DNA of 64,000 bases from Phenylobacterium sp. (GCF_030651185.1 NZ_JAUSCJ010000029.1:124001-188000); one strand, 5' to 3'. Shown: positions 24,959 through 33,187, counted from the first letter of the stretch. Program-made: numbers and translations. Notes: generated from the letters alone by a model not told the origin.

Positions 24959-26302
24959 ATGCTTCTGATCAGTGACACCGTGGAAGTTGGCGGCCCCAAG
25001 GGCCCGGCCCACAAGCCGGTCTTTCCGCCGAGCCCCGTCGAGCTCTGGAACCCCGAGGCCTTCACCAAGGGGCCGCCGATGGAAGCCTTCGCGCAGATGC
25101 GCAAGGCCTCGCCCATCGCTTGGATGTCCGAGCCCGAGGACCGGCCGGGCTTCTGGGCGCTCACCCGGCATGAGGACGTCATGCGTGTGAACGCCGATTA
25201 CGAGACCTTCTCCTCGCAGCGGGGCGGCATCCTGATGAGCCACCAGCGCTCGGAGATGCAGCTGGCCCGCGCCAGCCTGGACACCATGATCAACATGGAT
25301 GCGCCGATGCACATGCAGCTGCGCCGCGAGCACATGCCCTATTTCACGCCCGCCTATCTGCGCGGCCTGACCGACCGGGTGGAGGGCGAGGTGACCCGCC
25401 TGCTGGACGCCATGGCCAAGCAGGGCCGGGTGGATCTGGTGCAGGCGGTGTCGGCCCACCTGCCGCTGTTCACCCTCTGCGAGATCCTCGGGGTTCCCGT
25501 AGAAGATCGGCCCAAGTTCCTGACCTGGATGCATTTCCTGGAAATGGCCAACTCCTTCGCCGCCGAGCGCAGTGGCGCGGGCGGCGGGCTGGAGAGCGCC
25601 GCCGCCGAGGTGCCGCCGGAGATGAAGGCCTTCCTCGACGCCTTCACCGCCTCGATCCAGGAGATGTTCGATTACGGCCGGCACATGCTGCACAAGCGCC
25701 GCCTGGATCCCCAGGCCGACCTGATGAGCGCGATCGCCAAGGCCCAGGTGGACGGCGACCTGCTGTCCGACGAATACCTGGACGGCTCCTGGCTGCTGAT
25801 CGTGTTCGCCGGCAACGACACCACCCGCAACACCATCTCCGGCTCGATGAAGCTGCTGAGCGACTTCCCCGAGGAGAAGGCCAAGCTGATCGCCCGTCCC
25901 GAGCTGATGCCCGGCGCGGTCAACGAGTTCATCCGCATGATCAGCCCGGTGATCTACATGCGCCGCACCGCGACCCGCGACGTCGAGGTGGCCGGCCAGC
26001 AGATCGCGGAGGGGGAGAAGGTGGTCATGTACTACGGCGCCGCCAACCGCGACGCCGCGGTGTTCGCCGACCCCGACCGCCTGGACGTCACCCGGGCCAA
26101 CGCCGACAAGCACATCGCCTTCGGCTACGGCCCCCACACCTGCATCGGCAAGCGGGTGGCGCAGCTGCAGCTGGAGGCTGTCTACCGCCAGATTCTGGGC
26201 CGCTTCCCCGACATCCACCAGTCGGGCCCGATGGACGTGGCGCCCAACAATTTCGTCTACGCGATCCGCTCAATGCCGGTGGAATTCACCCCGGAGGCTT
26301 GA
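24959..26302 (+). CDS. Cytochrome P450
   Basis: A 447-residue soluble bacterial P450. The I-helix oxygen-activation motif AGNDTTRN begins at residue 284. The ExxR region lies before VIYMRRTATRDVEVAGQQIA. The heme-binding loop FGYGPHTCIGKR has its ligand Cys at about residue 395. It would hydroxylate a hydrophobic substrate using electrons from a ferredoxin system that is not encoded nearby. The AGNDTTRN form and the overall sequence recall bacterial terpene, steroid or alkane P450 groups (CYP125/CYP108-like), but the subfamily cannot be fixed by eye. The start at 24959 has CGGAG 8 bases upstream; the frame opens earlier at a TTG without a ribosome site. Confidence 0.95.
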   Translation: MLLISDTVEVGGPKGPAHKPVFPPSPVELWNPEAFTKGPPMEAFAQMRKASPIAWMSEPEDRPGFWALTRHEDVMRVNADYETFSSQRGGILMSHQRSEMQLARASLDTMINMDAPMHMQLRREHMPYFTPAYLRGLTDRVEGEVTRLLDAMAKQGRVDLVQAVSAHLPLFTLCEILGVPVEDRPKFLTWMHFLEMANSFAAERSGAGGGLESAAAEVPPEMKAFLDAFTASIQEMFDYGRHMLHKRRLDPQADLMSAIAKAQVDGDLLSDEYLDGSWLLIVFAGNDTTRNTISGSMKLLSDFPEEKAKLIARPELMPGAVNEFIRMISPVIYMRRTATRDVEVAGQQIAEGEKVVMYYGAANRDAAVFADPDRLDVTRANADKHIAFGYGPHTCIGKRVAQLQLEAVYRQILGRFPDIHQSGPMDVAPNNFVYAIRSMPVEFTPEA

Positions 26303-26333
26303 ACCCTCGCCCCCCTTCAGGGGGAGAGGGTTC
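26301..26333. terminator. Large hairpin between convergent P450 and MFS genes
   Basis: GAACCCTC-g-CCCCC, loop, GGGGG-a-GAGGGTTC forms a nearly perfect stem from 26301 to 26333, overlapping the end of the P450 gene. It lies between two convergent genes and belongs to the palindromic intergenic family found elsewhere in the window. It is probably a bidirectional transcription barrier. Confidence 0.55.
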
Positions 26334-26337
26334 TGCG

Positions 26338-27585
26338 TCAGGCGTCCAGCTCGATCAACTTCACCCGACGCAGGGCGGGGGAGGTGAGCGCGATCAGGGG
26401 CCCCACCGCCAGGCCTGCCGCGGCGATGAACAGGGTTTCGCGGACGCCGATGACATTGCCGAGCGCGCCGAAGGCCAGGGCGCCCACCAGCATGGTTCCG
26501 CCGCCGGCCGCCTTGAAGGCGCCGGCCGCGCGGCCCAGGGTCTCCTGGGGCAGGACGGTCTGGCGCAGACTGGCGGCCAGGATGGTGTGGATGACGGCGG
26601 TGGAGTCCCCCAGCAGCTGGGCGGCGATCAGCATCGTCATGCCGACGAGGGGGGCGGCGGGCGAGAGCGGGATCAGCAGGGCGCTGCCGGCTGAGGCCAG
26701 GGCCATGACCAGGATGGCGGGGCCCGCGCCGAGGCGCCTGGCGACGGGGGCGGCGAGGCCCGCGCCGATCAGGGCGCCGAGGCCGCCGAAGGCCACAGTG
26801 ATCCCCAGCATGGCGGGCGTCAGGTTCAGGGTGCGCAAGGCGAACAGCAGGTAAAGCGCCGCGAAACCGCCGCCGAACAGGCCGTTGGTGGCGGTCATCA
26901 CCAGCAGGGGCCGGACGCGCGCGTCGGCCCCGGCGACCCGGAAGCCCTGGGTCAGGTCGGCCACCCAGTGTTGCGGCGGCACGGGTTCAGGGTCGGGCTC
27001 GACCTTCTTGATGCCCATCAGGAAGACGGCCGAGACCAGGTAGGTCACAGCATTGACCGCGATGGCGAAGGGGGCGGTGAGCCACTGGAACAGCAGGCCC
27101 GCCAGGGCCGGGCCGCCGAGCTCGGCCACCGACTCCGTGGCCGAGAGCTTGGAATTGCCGTCCACCAGCCGCTCGGTTCCGATCAGGGCCGGGAGATAGG
27201 CATGGTCGGCCATGTCGAAGAGCACGCTGGCGGCGCCCACCAGGGCCGCGGCGGCGAACACCTGCCAGAGGGAAAGCCAGCCCAGCCAGGCGGCGATCGG
27301 CACGGTGATCAGCACCGCGGCGCGGATCAGGTCGGTGGCGATCAGGATCGGGCGGCGGTGGCGGCGATCGACAAAGCCGCCGCCGAACAGGCCGACGAAG
27401 AAGGCCGGGCCGTAGGACAGCGCGGCCAGCACGCCGAGCGTCGCCGGGCTGGCGCCCAGGGTCATGACCGCCGTCATCGGCAGGCCCTCGCGGGTGATGC
27501 GGGCGCCGAAGGTGGAGACCGCCTGGGCCGCCCACAGCTTCATGAAATCGCGGTCGCGCGTCAGGGCGACAGGCGGGGTGGTCAT
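26338..27585 (-). CDS. MFS transporter (enterobactin-exporter-like, 12 TM)
   Basis: A 415-residue integral inner-membrane protein. Hydrophobic segments run throughout, such as ATLGVLAALSYGPAFFVGLF, then ILIATDLIRAAVLITVPIAAW and MLIAAQLLGDSTAVIHTIL. The loop GGGFVDRRHRRP after the second segment is the MFS motif A form of the EntS/MdtG-like drug and siderophore export group. It is probably a proton-driven exporter of a small hydrophobic or siderophore-like compound; the substrate is unknown. It is convergent with the P450 and on the same strand as, but about 285 bases from, the HxlR gene. Confidence 0.92.
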   Translation of the reverse strand: MTTPPVALTRDRDFMKLWAAQAVSTFGARITREGLPMTAVMTLGASPATLGVLAALSYGPAFFVGLFGGGFVDRRHRRPILIATDLIRAAVLITVPIAAWLGWLSLWQVFAAAALVGAASVLFDMADHAYLPALIGTERLVDGNSKLSATESVAELGGPALAGLLFQWLTAPFAIAVNAVTYLVSAVFLMGIKKVEPDPEPVPPQHWVADLTQGFRVAGADARVRPLLVMTATNGLFGGGFAALYLLFALRTLNLTPAMLGITVAFGGLGALIGAGLAAPVARRLGAGPAILVMALASAGSALLIPLSPAAPLVGMTMLIAAQLLGDSTAVIHTILAASLRQTVLPQETLGRAAGAFKAAGGGTMLVGALAFGALGNVIGVRETLFIAAAGLAVGPLIALTSPALRRVKLIELDA

Positions 27586-27869
27586 GGGGAGAGTCCGTCG
27601 AGATGGCTCGGCCGCGCAGGGCCGCGATCCCGCGACTTGGTGCGGGCGCTAGGGGCGAGCGCGATATTTGTAAGCCGCCTCGGACGCTTGCCTAGGGGGC
27701 TTGTGGCCGGGGTGGGGCGTGAGGTCAAGCTTGGGGGATAGCCTTTCCTCCCCTGTGCAGCGGAGCGGGGGAGGAAAGAGGGCGGGGGTTAGGTGAGGAT
27801 TTTCCGCCCCTGTGGAGCGGAACGGAAAGGGGGAGGAAAAGTTCACCAACTCACCCGGCGAGGTCTCGG
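27586..27869. repeat. Intergenic region with two palindromic repeat elements
   Basis: This 284-base gap has no convincing gene. CTTTCCTCCCC (27743-27753) pairs with GGGGAGGAAAG (27768-27778) in an 11-bp stem. A second element at 27801-27825 starts TTTCCGCCCCTGT and is shared with 13025. Both belong to the intergenic repeat family. The first part may hold the MFS promoter. Confidence 0.5.
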
Positions 27870-28277
27870 TCATCCCCCCGACGGCGTCGCTCTAGTGGGT
27901 GGTGGCGGCTCGGGCAGGAAGTCGCCGGGCGTGGCTTTCAGGAACCAATCCGGGATCGCGCGGCGATCCTCCAGGTGGGCCTCACCCCAGCGGGCGGCGG
28001 CCTGGAGCAGGGGCAGGAGGTCGGCACCGGCCGGGGTGAGCCGGTAGCCGCCCCGCGCGCCGGGACGAGGCTCGGTCTCCTCGATGAGTCCCCAGGCGGT
28101 GAGCCGCGCCAGTCGGTCGGACAAGATGTTGGTGGCGATCTTTTCCGGGCCGCGATGGAAGTCCTGGAAGCTGCGAGCGCCCAGCATCATGGAGCGGATG
28201 ACCACCAGGGACCACTTGTCGCCAACGACATCCAGGGCCGACGCGATCGGGCAGTCAGAGCGAAAGCGGTTGCTCAT
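27870..28277 (-). CDS. HxlR family transcriptional regulator
   Basis: A 135-residue winged-helix regulator: RSDCPIASALDVVGDKWSLV is the family's N-terminal signature with its conserved Cys, followed by RSMMLGARSFQDFHRG, then NILSDRLARLTAWGLIEETE as the recognition region and a wing (GARGGYRLTPAGADLLP). HxlR proteins often sense aldehydes, quinones or thiol stress through that Cys. The start is ATG 28277; the upstream TTG is not needed. It is divergent from a MAPEG-type membrane protein, with an AACTTG/CAAGTT dyad between them. The MAPEG gene is therefore its likely target. Confidence 0.92.
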   Translation of the reverse strand: MSNRFRSDCPIASALDVVGDKWSLVVIRSMMLGARSFQDFHRGPEKIATNILSDRLARLTAWGLIEETEPRPGARGGYRLTPAGADLLPLLQAAARWGEAHLEDRRAIPDWFLKATPGDFLPEPPPPTRATPSGG

Positions 28278-28292
28278 CAAGGTCTCGAATGG

Positions 28293-28311
28293 AACTTGTA
28301 AAACGCAAGTT
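28293..28311. promoter_or_regulatory. Likely HxlR operator, dyad flanked by 13-bp direct repeat
   Basis: AACTTG-taaaacg-CAAGTT is a perfect 6-bp inverted repeat centred between the divergent hxlR-type and MAPEG genes. ACTTG...CAAGT dyads are commonly seen in front of HxlR-controlled genes. An exact 13-bp repeat, CATCAAGGTCTCG, occurs at 28275-28287, where it covers the regulator's start codon, and again at 28331-28343, just before the MAPEG start. Confidence 0.6.
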
Positions 28312-28357
28312 AGCGCGACAGGGTGCCAGGCATCAAGGTCTCGGTGGGGAGATGAAG

Positions 28358-28747
28358 ATGGTTTTGGCGCCGATCACATCGGTGCTCGCCGCGGCGAGCG
28401 CTCTGGCCCTGGTGGGGCTCAGCATCCCAGTCTCGATGCGGCGGTTCAGCGCCAAAGTCCTGCTGGGAGACGGACGCGACCAAGTGCTTCTGGCCCGCAT
28501 CCGGGCCCAGGCGAATTTCGTGGAATATGTGCCGGCGGCCCTGATCGTCATCGGGCTGGCGGAGGTGAACGGGGCAAGGGCCTGGGTAGTCTGGACCTGC
28601 GCGGTCAGTCTGGTGGTGGGACGGGCGATCCATGCCTTCGGCATGCTGACCGGGGCGCAGAGCAAGCCCCGAGCGGCCGGGATGACGCTGACCTGGCTGG
28701 CGCTGGTGCTCGGGGCCGGTGGGTTGGCGGGGCAGTTGCTGGGTTAG
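28358..28747 (+). CDS. MAPEG family membrane protein
   Basis: About 130 residues with four hydrophobic segments (APITSVLAAASALALVGL, YVPAALIVIGLAEVNG, VVWTCAVSLVVGRAIHAFGM, LTWLALVLGAGGLAGQLL). The central RAQANFVEYVPAALI and VVGRAIHAFGM match the MAPEG family (membrane-associated proteins in eicosanoid and glutathione metabolism). Bacterial members are glutathione-transferase-like proteins of unknown substrate. I chose the ATG at 28358 since GGGGA is 7 bases upstream; an ATG at 28352 touches that site. Divergent from, and probably regulated by, the HxlR protein, which suggests a detoxification role. Confidence 0.88.
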   Translation: MVLAPITSVLAAASALALVGLSIPVSMRRFSAKVLLGDGRDQVLLARIRAQANFVEYVPAALIVIGLAEVNGARAWVVWTCAVSLVVGRAIHAFGMLTGAQSKPRAAGMTLTWLALVLGAGGLAGQLLG

Positions 28748-28748
28748 G

Positions 28749-28775
28749 CTCCTTCTCCGGCAGGGGGAGAAGGAG
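28749..28775 (+). terminator. Hairpin after the MAPEG gene (repeat family)
   Basis: CTCCTTCTCC (28749-28758) pairs with GGAGAAGGAG (28766-28775), a 10-bp stem that begins just after the MAPEG stop. The CCTTCTCC core is shared with the elements at 33145 and 59655. There is no T-run. Confidence 0.5.
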
Positions 28776-28810
28776 AACCACGGATGCCGCCGATCACGGC
28801 ACACGCCAAA

Positions 28811-28838
28811 AGGCCCCCCGGTGCGAGCCGGGGGGCCT
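28811..28838 (-). terminator. Intrinsic terminator of the general stress protein gene
   Basis: AGGCCCCCCGG and CCGGGGGGCCT make an 11-bp GC stem with a 6-base loop. Read on the minus strand the stem is followed by TTTTGG, so it terminates the stress-protein gene that ends at 28879. Confidence 0.8.
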
Positions 28839-28878
28839 GGCGGTTCTTGGCGCCGTGGGCTTTTGCGGCGCTTTCGAC

Positions 28879-29613
28879 CTAGATGTCCGTGCCGCGGATG
28901 GGCGTGGTGATGCCCGGGCTGTCGGCGCGGCGATCGCGCTCTTCCGCGAGGCTGTCGTCGCGGGCGTCCTGGTTGGCGAAGGACCGGCTCTCGCCGTAGC
29001 GCTGGCGCTCTCGGATGACTTCGTCGGCGGTGTAGGGGGCCGCCCCGACATCGAAGCGGCTCCAGCCTTCGGCGCGGTATTCGGAGCCTCGCGCCAAGGC
29101 GTCGACGCCCTGGTGCTGGTTGAGGATCTGGTCGACGTGGGCGGCGTCCTCGTCCTTGGCCTTGACGCTGACCAGGGTCCCGCCGCGACGGACGCCCTCG
29201 GCATAGACCTGGGCGTCCTCGTCGGAATGGCCGGCGTCCTTCAGGGCGCCCAGCACGCCGCCGGTGGCCGCGCCCGCTGCTGCGCCAGCCGCGGCGCCGA
29301 CGACGGTGGAGACCAGCCAGCCGGCCGCGACCACGGGCCCGAGGCCGGGGATGGCCAGCATGCCGAGGCCGGCCAGCAGGCCGCCGCCGGCGCCGATCAG
29401 GCCGCCGGCAGTCGCGCCCTCGGCGGCGCCTTCGGCGGTCTCATTGTCCTTTTCGACGTCGGCGGTGTGGTGCCGGTGGCCGTCGTGCCAATTGTCGGCG
29501 TTGCTGGCCACCAGGCTGATGTCGTGGTGCGGGACGCCCGCGCGTTCCAGCTCGGAAACGGCGGTCATGGCTTGGGTGTGGGTGTTGAACAGGCGGGAAA
29601 TGGTGCGGGTCAT
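28879..29613 (-). CDS. General stress protein 17M-like protein with glycine-rich hydrophobic core
   Basis: A 244-residue protein. Residues 1-40 (MTRTISRLFNTHTQAMTAVS, then GVPHHDISLVASN) form the GSP17M/YflT fold seen in general stress proteins. Residues about 62-125 are a Gly/Ala-rich hydrophobic stretch (GATAGGLIGAGGGLLAGLGM, AGAAAGAATGGVLGAL) with glycine-zipper spacing that may insert into or lie on a membrane. A second ferredoxin-like half follows (EDAQVYAEGVRRGGTLVSVK). The C-terminal 70 residues are hydrophilic and probably disordered. Stress-induced envelope or membrane-associated roles are inferred from relatives; no activity is known. It lies 22 bases after a lipoprotein gene on the same strand, probably co-transcribed, and ends at a strong terminator. 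Confidence 0.82.
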   Translation of the reverse strand: MTRTISRLFNTHTQAMTAVSELERAGVPHHDISLVASNADNWHDGHRHHTADVEKDNETAEGAAEGATAGGLIGAGGGLLAGLGMLAIPGLGPVVAAGWLVSTVVGAAAGAAAGAATGGVLGALKDAGHSDEDAQVYAEGVRRGGTLVSVKAKDEDAAHVDQILNQHQGVDALARGSEYRAEGWSRFDVGAAPYTADEVIRERQRYGESRSFANQDARDDSLAEERDRRADSPGITTPIRGTDI

Positions 29614-29635
29614 GATGAACTCCTGGGCTTGAGGG

Positions 29636-30028
29636 TTAGCTGGCGGTGACGGCGCCCTTGAAGTCGAGCGAGACGTCCATGGTCTTGCCGTCCTTCATGG
29701 CCTTGGCGGTCCACATGCCGTCCGTGCCCTTGGCCAGGCCGGTGACCTCGGTGTAGCCCGCGTCCTCGATGCGCCCCTTGGCCTGACCCTCGGTGAAGGA
29801 GTTGGAGGCCGCCTCGGTCATGGCGTCGGAGGGGTTGGCGCCGGTGTTGATGGCGGCGTTGTCGGCGGGCGGCGAGACGACGCCGCCGGGGGCCGCGATA
29901 CTGGCGCTGGCGTCGGCGGCGGCGGCCGAGGTGTCAGTGGCCGTCTCTGAGGCGGGTTTGGAACAGGCGCCCATGAGGGCCAGGGTGAGCGCGGCCCCCG
30001 CAAGGGTCCCCATTGTCATTCGCATCAT
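29636..30028 (-). CDS. Small lipoprotein of unknown function
   Basis: A 130-residue lipoprotein: MMRMTMGTLAGAALTLALMG then a lipobox Cys (LMGAC, residue 22). An Ala/Ser/Pro-rich linker of about 50 residues leads to a small C-terminal domain (about 75-130). In it, ARGRIEDAGYTEVTGL-like and DGMWTAKAMKDGKTMDVSLDF segments recall the PepSY-type fold (a helix then beta strands), though I would not assign it firmly. The start is supported by CGGAG upstream. It is followed at 22 bases by the glycine-rich stress protein, so a joint envelope-stress role is possible. Confidence 0.8.
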   Translation of the reverse strand: MMRMTMGTLAGAALTLALMGACSKPASETATDTSAAAADASASIAAPGGVVSPPADNAAINTGANPSDAMTEAASNSFTEGQAKGRIEDAGYTEVTGLAKGTDGMWTAKAMKDGKTMDVSLDFKGAVTAS

Positions 30029-30111
30029 GTTTCTCCGGAGATTGAGGCTGAACAGCGCTCAGACTCCGGCATTGTTCCGACAGCCCCGCTTAGAATTCGG
30101 AGGGCGTCGCC

Positions 30112-30906
30112 TTAGCTCAGCAGGGTTTCGATCACCCGGGCCACGCCGTCATCCTCGTTGGTGGCGGTGGTCTCGGTGACGGCGGCCAGGACGTGGGCAT
30201 GGGCGTTGGCGACGGCGATGCCGCGGCCGGCGGCGGTGAGCATCGGGATGTCGTTGGGCATGTCGCCGAAGGCCACGATCTCGTGGGCGCCGATCTCCAG
30301 CAGCTCCCCCAGGTGCAGCAGGCCGCTGGCCTTGGACACCCCCAGCGCCCCGAACTCCACGAAGGGGGCGCCGGAGTGGGTGACGGAGACCCGGTCGCCG
30401 GCCAGTGCGCGGATCAGGGCGTGCAGGTCGTCGATCTCGTGGACCGGGTGGTGGACCAGGATCTTGATCAGGTCCTCGTCGCAGAGGATGTGAACCGCGT
30501 CGATCCGGGGCTCGTGGTGGTGGACGAAGCCGTCGAACATGGCTGTGGGGAAGGCCGCCTCCCGGCCCACCTTGTGGCCGTGCTCGGTGGCGAAGCTGAA
30601 GTGCGGGTCACGGTCGCGAAGCTCGGCGACCAGCTGCAGGGCGATGGCGGTGGGCAGGGCCTCCTGGCGCATCACCTGGTTGGCCGCGACGTCATAGAGC
30701 AGGGCGCCGTTGGAGCAGACGGCCATGCCGGTGATCCCCAGGTCCTCGGCGATGTGATGCACATCCCGCGGCGGCCGGGCGGTGACGAAGGCCACGACCA
30801 TGCCGGCCTCGCGGGCGTTGGCCAGCGCCGTCCGGGTGCGGGCCGAGATCGAGCCGTCCCGGCGCAGCAGGGTGCCGTCGAGGTCGGTGGCGATGAGGCG
30901 GATCAT
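30112..30906 (-). CDS. Cof-type HAD-IIB family hydrolase
   Basis: A 264-residue haloacid-dehalogenase phosphatase of the Cof group. Motif I is LIATDLDGTLLRRDG (nucleophile Asp8, acid Asp10). Motif II is the Thr in VVAFVTARPPRDV. The IIB cap is inserted between about residues 85 and 185. Motif IV is EIVAFGDMPNDIPMLTAAG with GRGIAVANAHAHV after it. These enzymes remove phosphate from sugar phosphates, pyridoxal phosphate or flavin nucleotides; the substrate is not predictable. It stands alone. Confidence 0.94.
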   Translation of the reverse strand: MIRLIATDLDGTLLRRDGSISARTRTALANAREAGMVVAFVTARPPRDVHHIAEDLGITGMAVCSNGALLYDVAANQVMRQEALPTAIALQLVAELRDRDPHFSFATEHGHKVGREAAFPTAMFDGFVHHHEPRIDAVHILCDEDLIKILVHHPVHEIDDLHALIRALAGDRVSVTHSGAPFVEFGALGVSKASGLLHLGELLEIGAHEIVAFGDMPNDIPMLTAAGRGIAVANAHAHVLAAVTETTATNEDDGVARVIETLLS

Positions 30907-31001
30907 GGCTGGTTTTGATCGCGCGACGGGAGTCGGTCAAGCGGGGCGGGGTGTCGCCATTTTTAGTTGTCGCGTGGCGGGGGCCCGAACCGGCATCCAC
31001 T

Positions 31002-31790
31002 TTAGGCTGCCACGCTCCGCGGTGTCCCCCACCAGAGGGTCGAGCTGATCTCGAACGCCACCTTGCCGTCGGTGACATAGGGGGCGACGACGGCGCGCAG
31101 GTCGGCGCCGAAGGCGTCGGCGAGCGGGCCCAGCTTGGTGCGGGACCAGGTGGCGCGGGAGTGCTCGGCCTCGATCAGGTCGTCGACCGACCGGACGATG
31201 GGGGCGGTGAAGACCTCGGTGGCCACCAGGTCGAACCAGGGCTGGTGGCCGGTGACGCGGGCGGTGTGGCCGGGGTCGTTCCACTGACCGCCCAGCTTGC
31301 CGACCCAGTCGACGATGGTCTGGTTCCAGGCGGCGATCCAGGGCGCGGCGGCGGGGCCGTCGCCGCCAAGGATGGCCATCTGGCCTGTCGGCGCGAGTGC
31401 GGCGGCGAGGCGGGGGAAGAGACGCGGGGCGTCCATCCAGTGGATGCTGGCGCCGGCGACGATCAGGTCGAGACCGGCGGGGAGGGGGACGTCCTCGGCG
31501 AAGGCTTCCGTCCAGGCGATGTGGCGGTTGGCGCCGGCGTCGAGGCGCTGGGCCAGCCGCAGCATGGCGGCGGAGGGATCGACGGCCAGCACCTGCGCGA
31601 AGTGTGGGGCGAGGCCGTGGGTCAGTTTGCCGGGGCCGCAGCCGAGGTCGAGCAGACGGCCGCGACCGGGGGTGAGTTGCAGCAGGCGCTCGAACAAGGC
31701 CGGAGGATAGGGGGTGCGGTGAACATAGGCGGCGACCACGCCCTCATCCTCGAACTCGGCGCCGGTGTTCTGGGCTGCTGCTGCGGCGAT
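31002..31790 (-). CDS. Class I SAM-dependent methyltransferase with no standard start codon
   Basis: A 262-residue methyltransferase of the small bacterial SAM family. The glycine-rich SAM loop is LLDLGCGPGKLTHGL (about residues 50-64), followed by VLAVDPSAAMLRLAQR with the acidic ribose-binding residue and LDLIVAGASIHWMD. The C-terminal half resembles trans-aconitate or phenazine-type methyltransferases, but the substrate is unknown. No ATG, GTG or TTG is in frame near the expected N-terminus. The codon at 31788-31790 is ATC, preceded at exactly 5 bases by GGGGAGG, the best ribosome site possible. The next candidate is a GTG 17 codons downstream (VVAAYVH). Upstream frame continues into the divergent C69 gene and is not used. 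The gene may use a rare ATC start or be damaged at its start codon. Confidence 0.82.
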   Translation of the reverse strand: MAAAAAQNTGAEFEDEGVVAAYVHRTPYPPALFERLLQLTPGRGRLLDLGCGPGKLTHGLAPHFAQVLAVDPSAAMLRLAQRLDAGANRHIAWTEAFAEDVPLPAGLDLIVAGASIHWMDAPRLFPRLAAALAPTGQMAILGGDGPAAAPWIAAWNQTIVDWVGKLGGQWNDPGHTARVTGHQPWFDLVATEVFTAPIVRSVDDLIEAEHSRATWSRTKLGPLADAFGADLRAVVAPYVTDGKVAFEISSTLWWGTPRSVAA

Positions 31791-31871
31791 TGTCGCCTCC
31801 CCTGGCTTTGACCTTAGTTTGGACCTGCGGGGCGGGGTGGCAAGGGGGCGCGGTCCCGATAAGCTCACCCC

Positions 31872-33137
31872 ATGTGCGACACCCTGGTAGCCCTGGCCTC
31901 CGAGACCCCGCGCGGAAAGCTGCTGTTCGGCAAGAACAGCGACCGGGAGCGCAATGAGGCGCAGGTGCTGGAGATGCAGCCGCGGCGGCGGGGCGGCGGG
32001 GACCTGAAGCTCACCTATATCGCCATCCCCGATGTGGCGCAGACCCATGCCTGCCTGATCAGCCGGCCCTGCTGGATGTGGGGGGCGGAGATGGGCGCCA
32101 ATGAGCATGGGGTGGTGATCGGCAACGAGGCGCTGCACGCCCGCGTCCCGGCCCAGCGGCGCCGCGCCCTGACCGGCATGGACCTGGTGAGGCTGGGGCT
32201 GGAGCGGGGGGCCACGGCGGCCGAGGCGCTGGCGGTGATCATCGGCCTGCTGGAGCGGCACGGCCAGGGCGGCGACTGCGGGCATCTGGGGCGGTTCTAC
32301 TATCACAACGGCTTCATCATCGCCGACGCCACCGAGGCCTATGTGCTGGAGACCGTGGGGCGCGACTGGGTGGTGGAGACGGTGGCCGGGCGCCGCTCGC
32401 TGTCCAACGCCTATTCGATCGGGGCGGGGTGGTCGGACATCAGCGCCGGACTGGCGGCGCAGGGGACGGGGCGGTTCGACGTCGCGGCCCACCTGATCGA
32501 CGAGGCGCGCGACGCCGTCAGCTTCGGGCGCGGGCGGTGCGCGCGGGGGCAGGCGCTGCTGGACGGGGCGGGGGATGCGCTGACGCCCGGCGCGATGATG
32601 GCCATCCTGCGCGACCATGGCGAGGGCGCCGACTGGAGCCCGGACAACACCGTGGGACGGACGATCTGCATGCATGCCGCCTCGGGGCCGCGTCGCAGCC
32701 AGTCGGTGGCGTCGATGGTGTCGGAGGTGGGGGCCGAGCGGGCGGTCCACTGGGTGACGGCCACCTCGGCGCCCTGCACGAGCCTGTTCAAGCCGGTGCT
32801 GTTCGAGGCGGGTGCGCCGCCGGTGGGGACTGCGCCGTCGGACACCTATGACGATCAGAGCCTGTGGTGGCGGCACGAGCGGCTGCACCGGGCGCTGCTG
32901 GCCGACCATGCGGCGGGGATGGCGCTGATCGCGGCCGAGCGCGACGCGCTGGAGGCGGGGTTCCGGGCGCGGATCGAGGGGGCCGATGATCTCGCGGCGG
33001 CGGTGGCCGACTGCTGGCGGGCGGCCGAGGCGGCCGAGGCGCGGTGGGCGGCGGCGCTGGCGCCCGCGCGGCCCGGCGGCTCAGCCTACGCCCGGAGTTG
33101 GGCGCGGCTGAACGGGGTGGCGGGGGTGGTGCGGTAG
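31872..33137 (+). CDS. C69 family peptidase (secernin-like)
   Basis: A 421-residue N-terminal-nucleophile hydrolase. The start MCDTLVALASETP leaves Cys2 as the likely nucleophile once Met is removed. It is followed by LFGKNSDRERNEAQVL, the family's substrate-binding block, then SRPCWMWGAEMGANEHGVVIGNEAL, and DATEAYVLETVGRDWVVE. These are hallmarks of the secernin/dipeptidase A group, which cleaves dipeptides or related amides. The long C-terminal region with a helical tail is normal for secernins. It is divergent from the methyltransferase, with about 80 bases between them, and converges on the aldo/keto reductase gene across a strong hairpin. Confidence 0.88.
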   Translation: MCDTLVALASETPRGKLLFGKNSDRERNEAQVLEMQPRRRGGGDLKLTYIAIPDVAQTHACLISRPCWMWGAEMGANEHGVVIGNEALHARVPAQRRRALTGMDLVRLGLERGATAAEALAVIIGLLERHGQGGDCGHLGRFYYHNGFIIADATEAYVLETVGRDWVVETVAGRRSLSNAYSIGAGWSDISAGLAAQGTGRFDVAAHLIDEARDAVSFGRGRCARGQALLDGAGDALTPGAMMAILRDHGEGADWSPDNTVGRTICMHAASGPRRSQSVASMVSEVGAERAVHWVTATSAPCTSLFKPVLFEAGAPPVGTAPSDTYDDQSLWWRHERLHRALLADHAAGMALIAAERDALEAGFRARIEGADDLAAAVADCWRAAEAAEARWAAALAPARPGGSAYARSWARLNGVAGVVR

Positions 33138-33144
33138 AATTGGC

Positions 33145-33187
33145 CTATGTGCGTCCTTCTCCCGCAAGGGGAGAAGGACGCACATAG
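33145..33187. terminator. Perfect 19-bp stem hairpin between convergent genes
   Basis: CTATGTGCGTCCTTCTCCC (33145-33163), a 5-base loop, then the exact complement at 33169-33187. It lies between the convergent C69 peptidase and aldo/keto reductase genes and is very likely a two-way transcription barrier. The inner CCTTCTCCC core is shared with other intergenic elements in this window. Confidence 0.7.

Noticed and set aside
31791-32909. Extension of the methyltransferase frame far upstream
   Set aside because: The sequence is Arg/Pro/His-rich and lies antisense to the C69 gene. Only the part from 31790 down has the methyltransferase fold.
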